Assembly (NCBI RefSeq): GCF_019218745.1
Contig: NZ_JAHUXA010000003.1
Coordinates: 105,062 to 169,061 of the forward strand
Direction: 5' to 3'
DNA from: Enterobacter sp. ENT03
GTDB taxonomy: Bacteria; Pseudomonadota; Gammaproteobacteria; Enterobacterales; Enterobacteriaceae
Length of the DNA: 64,000 bases
The translations under genes were made by a program, and so were the position numbers. The first letter of the stretch is position 1. Every line of letters begins with the position of its first letter. Below are positions 63,466-64,000 of this stretch, one piece after another. The notes beneath the pieces were generated by a model that did no database searches, was not told the origin of the DNA, and saw only the letters and a list, made by a program, of their open reading frames with translations.

Positions 63466-64000
63466 ATGGCGGTAACGCAAACAGCCCAGGCATGTGACCT
63501 GGTCATTTTCGGCGCGAAAGGCGATCTCGCACGCCGGAAATTGCTGCCTTCCCTGTATCAACTGGAGAAAGCGGGTCAGATCCATCCTGAAACGCGCATC
63601 CTGGGCGTCGGGCGTGCCGACTGGGACAAAGCGGCGTACACCAAAGTCGTGCGTGAAGCGCTGGAAACTTTCATGAAAGAGAAGATTGATGAAAGTTTGT
63701 GGGACACGTTGAGCGGACGCCTCGATTTCTGCAATCTTGATGTTAATGACACCAAATCCTTTAAGCGCCTCGGCGGTATGCTGGATCAGGAAAATCGCGT
63801 CACCATCAACTATTTCGCCATGCCGCCCAGCACCTTCGGCGCGATCTGTAAAGGTCTTGGCGAGGCGAAGCTGAACGCCAAACCGGCGCGTGTGGTAATG
63901 GAAAAACCGCTCGGCACCTCGCTGGACACCTCCCGTGAAATCAACGACCAGGTCGGCGAGTATTTCGAAGAGTGCCAGGTGTACCGTATTGACCACTATC
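63466..64000 (+). CDS. zwf: Glucose-6-phosphate dehydrogenase, N-terminal part
   Basis: The first 178 residues, open to the window end. ATG 63466 has TGAGGAGA before it. The NADP-binding [13 protein letters not shown], the [14 protein letters not shown] segment and the substrate motif start YRIDHY are visible. First enzyme of the pentose phosphate and Entner-Doudoroff routes; controlled by HexR here and SoxS/MarA in E. coli. Confidence 0.97.
   Translation, partial: MAVTQTAQACDLVIFGAKGDLARRKLLPSLYQLEKAGQIHPETRILGVGRADWDKAAYTKVVREALETFMKEKIDESLWDTLSGRLDFCNLDVNDTKSFKRLGGMLDQENRVTINYFAMPPSTFGAICKGLGEAKLNAKPARVVMEKPLGTSLDTSREINDQVGEYFEECQVYRIDHY

Overview
The window is a chromosomal segment of an enteric gamma-proteobacterium. 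The host gene order yecD | aspS-nudB-yebC-ruvC-ruvA-ruvB ... znuB-znuC/znuA-mepM-lpxM | pykA-hexR/zwf is that of Escherichia and its relatives. The lack of yebB between ruvC and ruvA, the GCCCGGCGGCGCT-type REP repeats and a methylaspartate (glutamate) fermentation island point to Citrobacter or a close genus (Enterobacter/Kosakonia group). Species cannot be fixed from the sequence alone.

Region 1 (1 to about 31,885) is the right three quarters of a lambdoid siphoviral prophage, read left to right. It holds the end of a replication gene, a nin-like block (PerC-like regulator, Dam methylase, LexA-type DNA-binding protein, RusA, KilA-N protein, DUF968), antiterminator Q, a lysis cassette (two holins, GH19 endolysin, Rz/Rz1), HK97-type head genes, a lambda-type tail with a programmed -1 frameshift at GGGAAAG, tail tip genes M-L-K-I-J, the superinfection-exclusion lipoprotein Cor and an S74 tail fibre. 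The integrase end lies outside the window. The prophage ends inside yecE, of which only the first 33 codons remain. Several AT-rich cargo units (morons) are set into the late region: a divergent two-gene unit with the layout of lambda RexAB (4505-5841, own promoter), a RelA/SpoT-domain protein with a small downstream gene (7920-9233), a membrane protein between the tail chaperone and tape measure genes (18467-18934), and a reverse-strand unit between M and L (21836-22478). At the right end a LexA box controls a two-gene SOS operon whose second product looks like a pre-cut UmuD' without its catalytic residues.

Region 2 (31,870-38,076) is host core: remnant yecE, yecD, aspS, nudB, yebC, ruvC and the SOS-controlled ruvAB.

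Region 3 (about 38,077-55,344) is a metabolic island between ruvB and znuB. It has a LysR regulator, a complete vitamin B12 uptake set (BtuC, BtuD, BtuB, BtuF), glutamate mutase (GlmS, GlmE) with its reactivating protein (GlmL), methylaspartate ammonia-lyase, an AtuA-family/DUF4387 pair of unknown role, a glutamate/aspartate-type symporter, an exported glutaminase, a class I fumarase/mesaconase (FumD type) and a cobalamin adenosyltransferase. Together they predict: glutamine deamidated outside the cytoplasm, glutamate imported, converted to 3-methylaspartate by an adenosylcobalamin mutase, deaminated to mesaconate and hydrated to citramalate. B12 import and activation are encoded in the same block. 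No citramalate lyase is present. A perfect CRP-type site stands ahead of the mutase operon.

Region 4 (55,345-64,000) is host core again: znuBC and znuA around a Zur-type box, mepM, lpxM, a six-unit REP array, pykA, hexR, and the start of zwf behind a HexR-type box.
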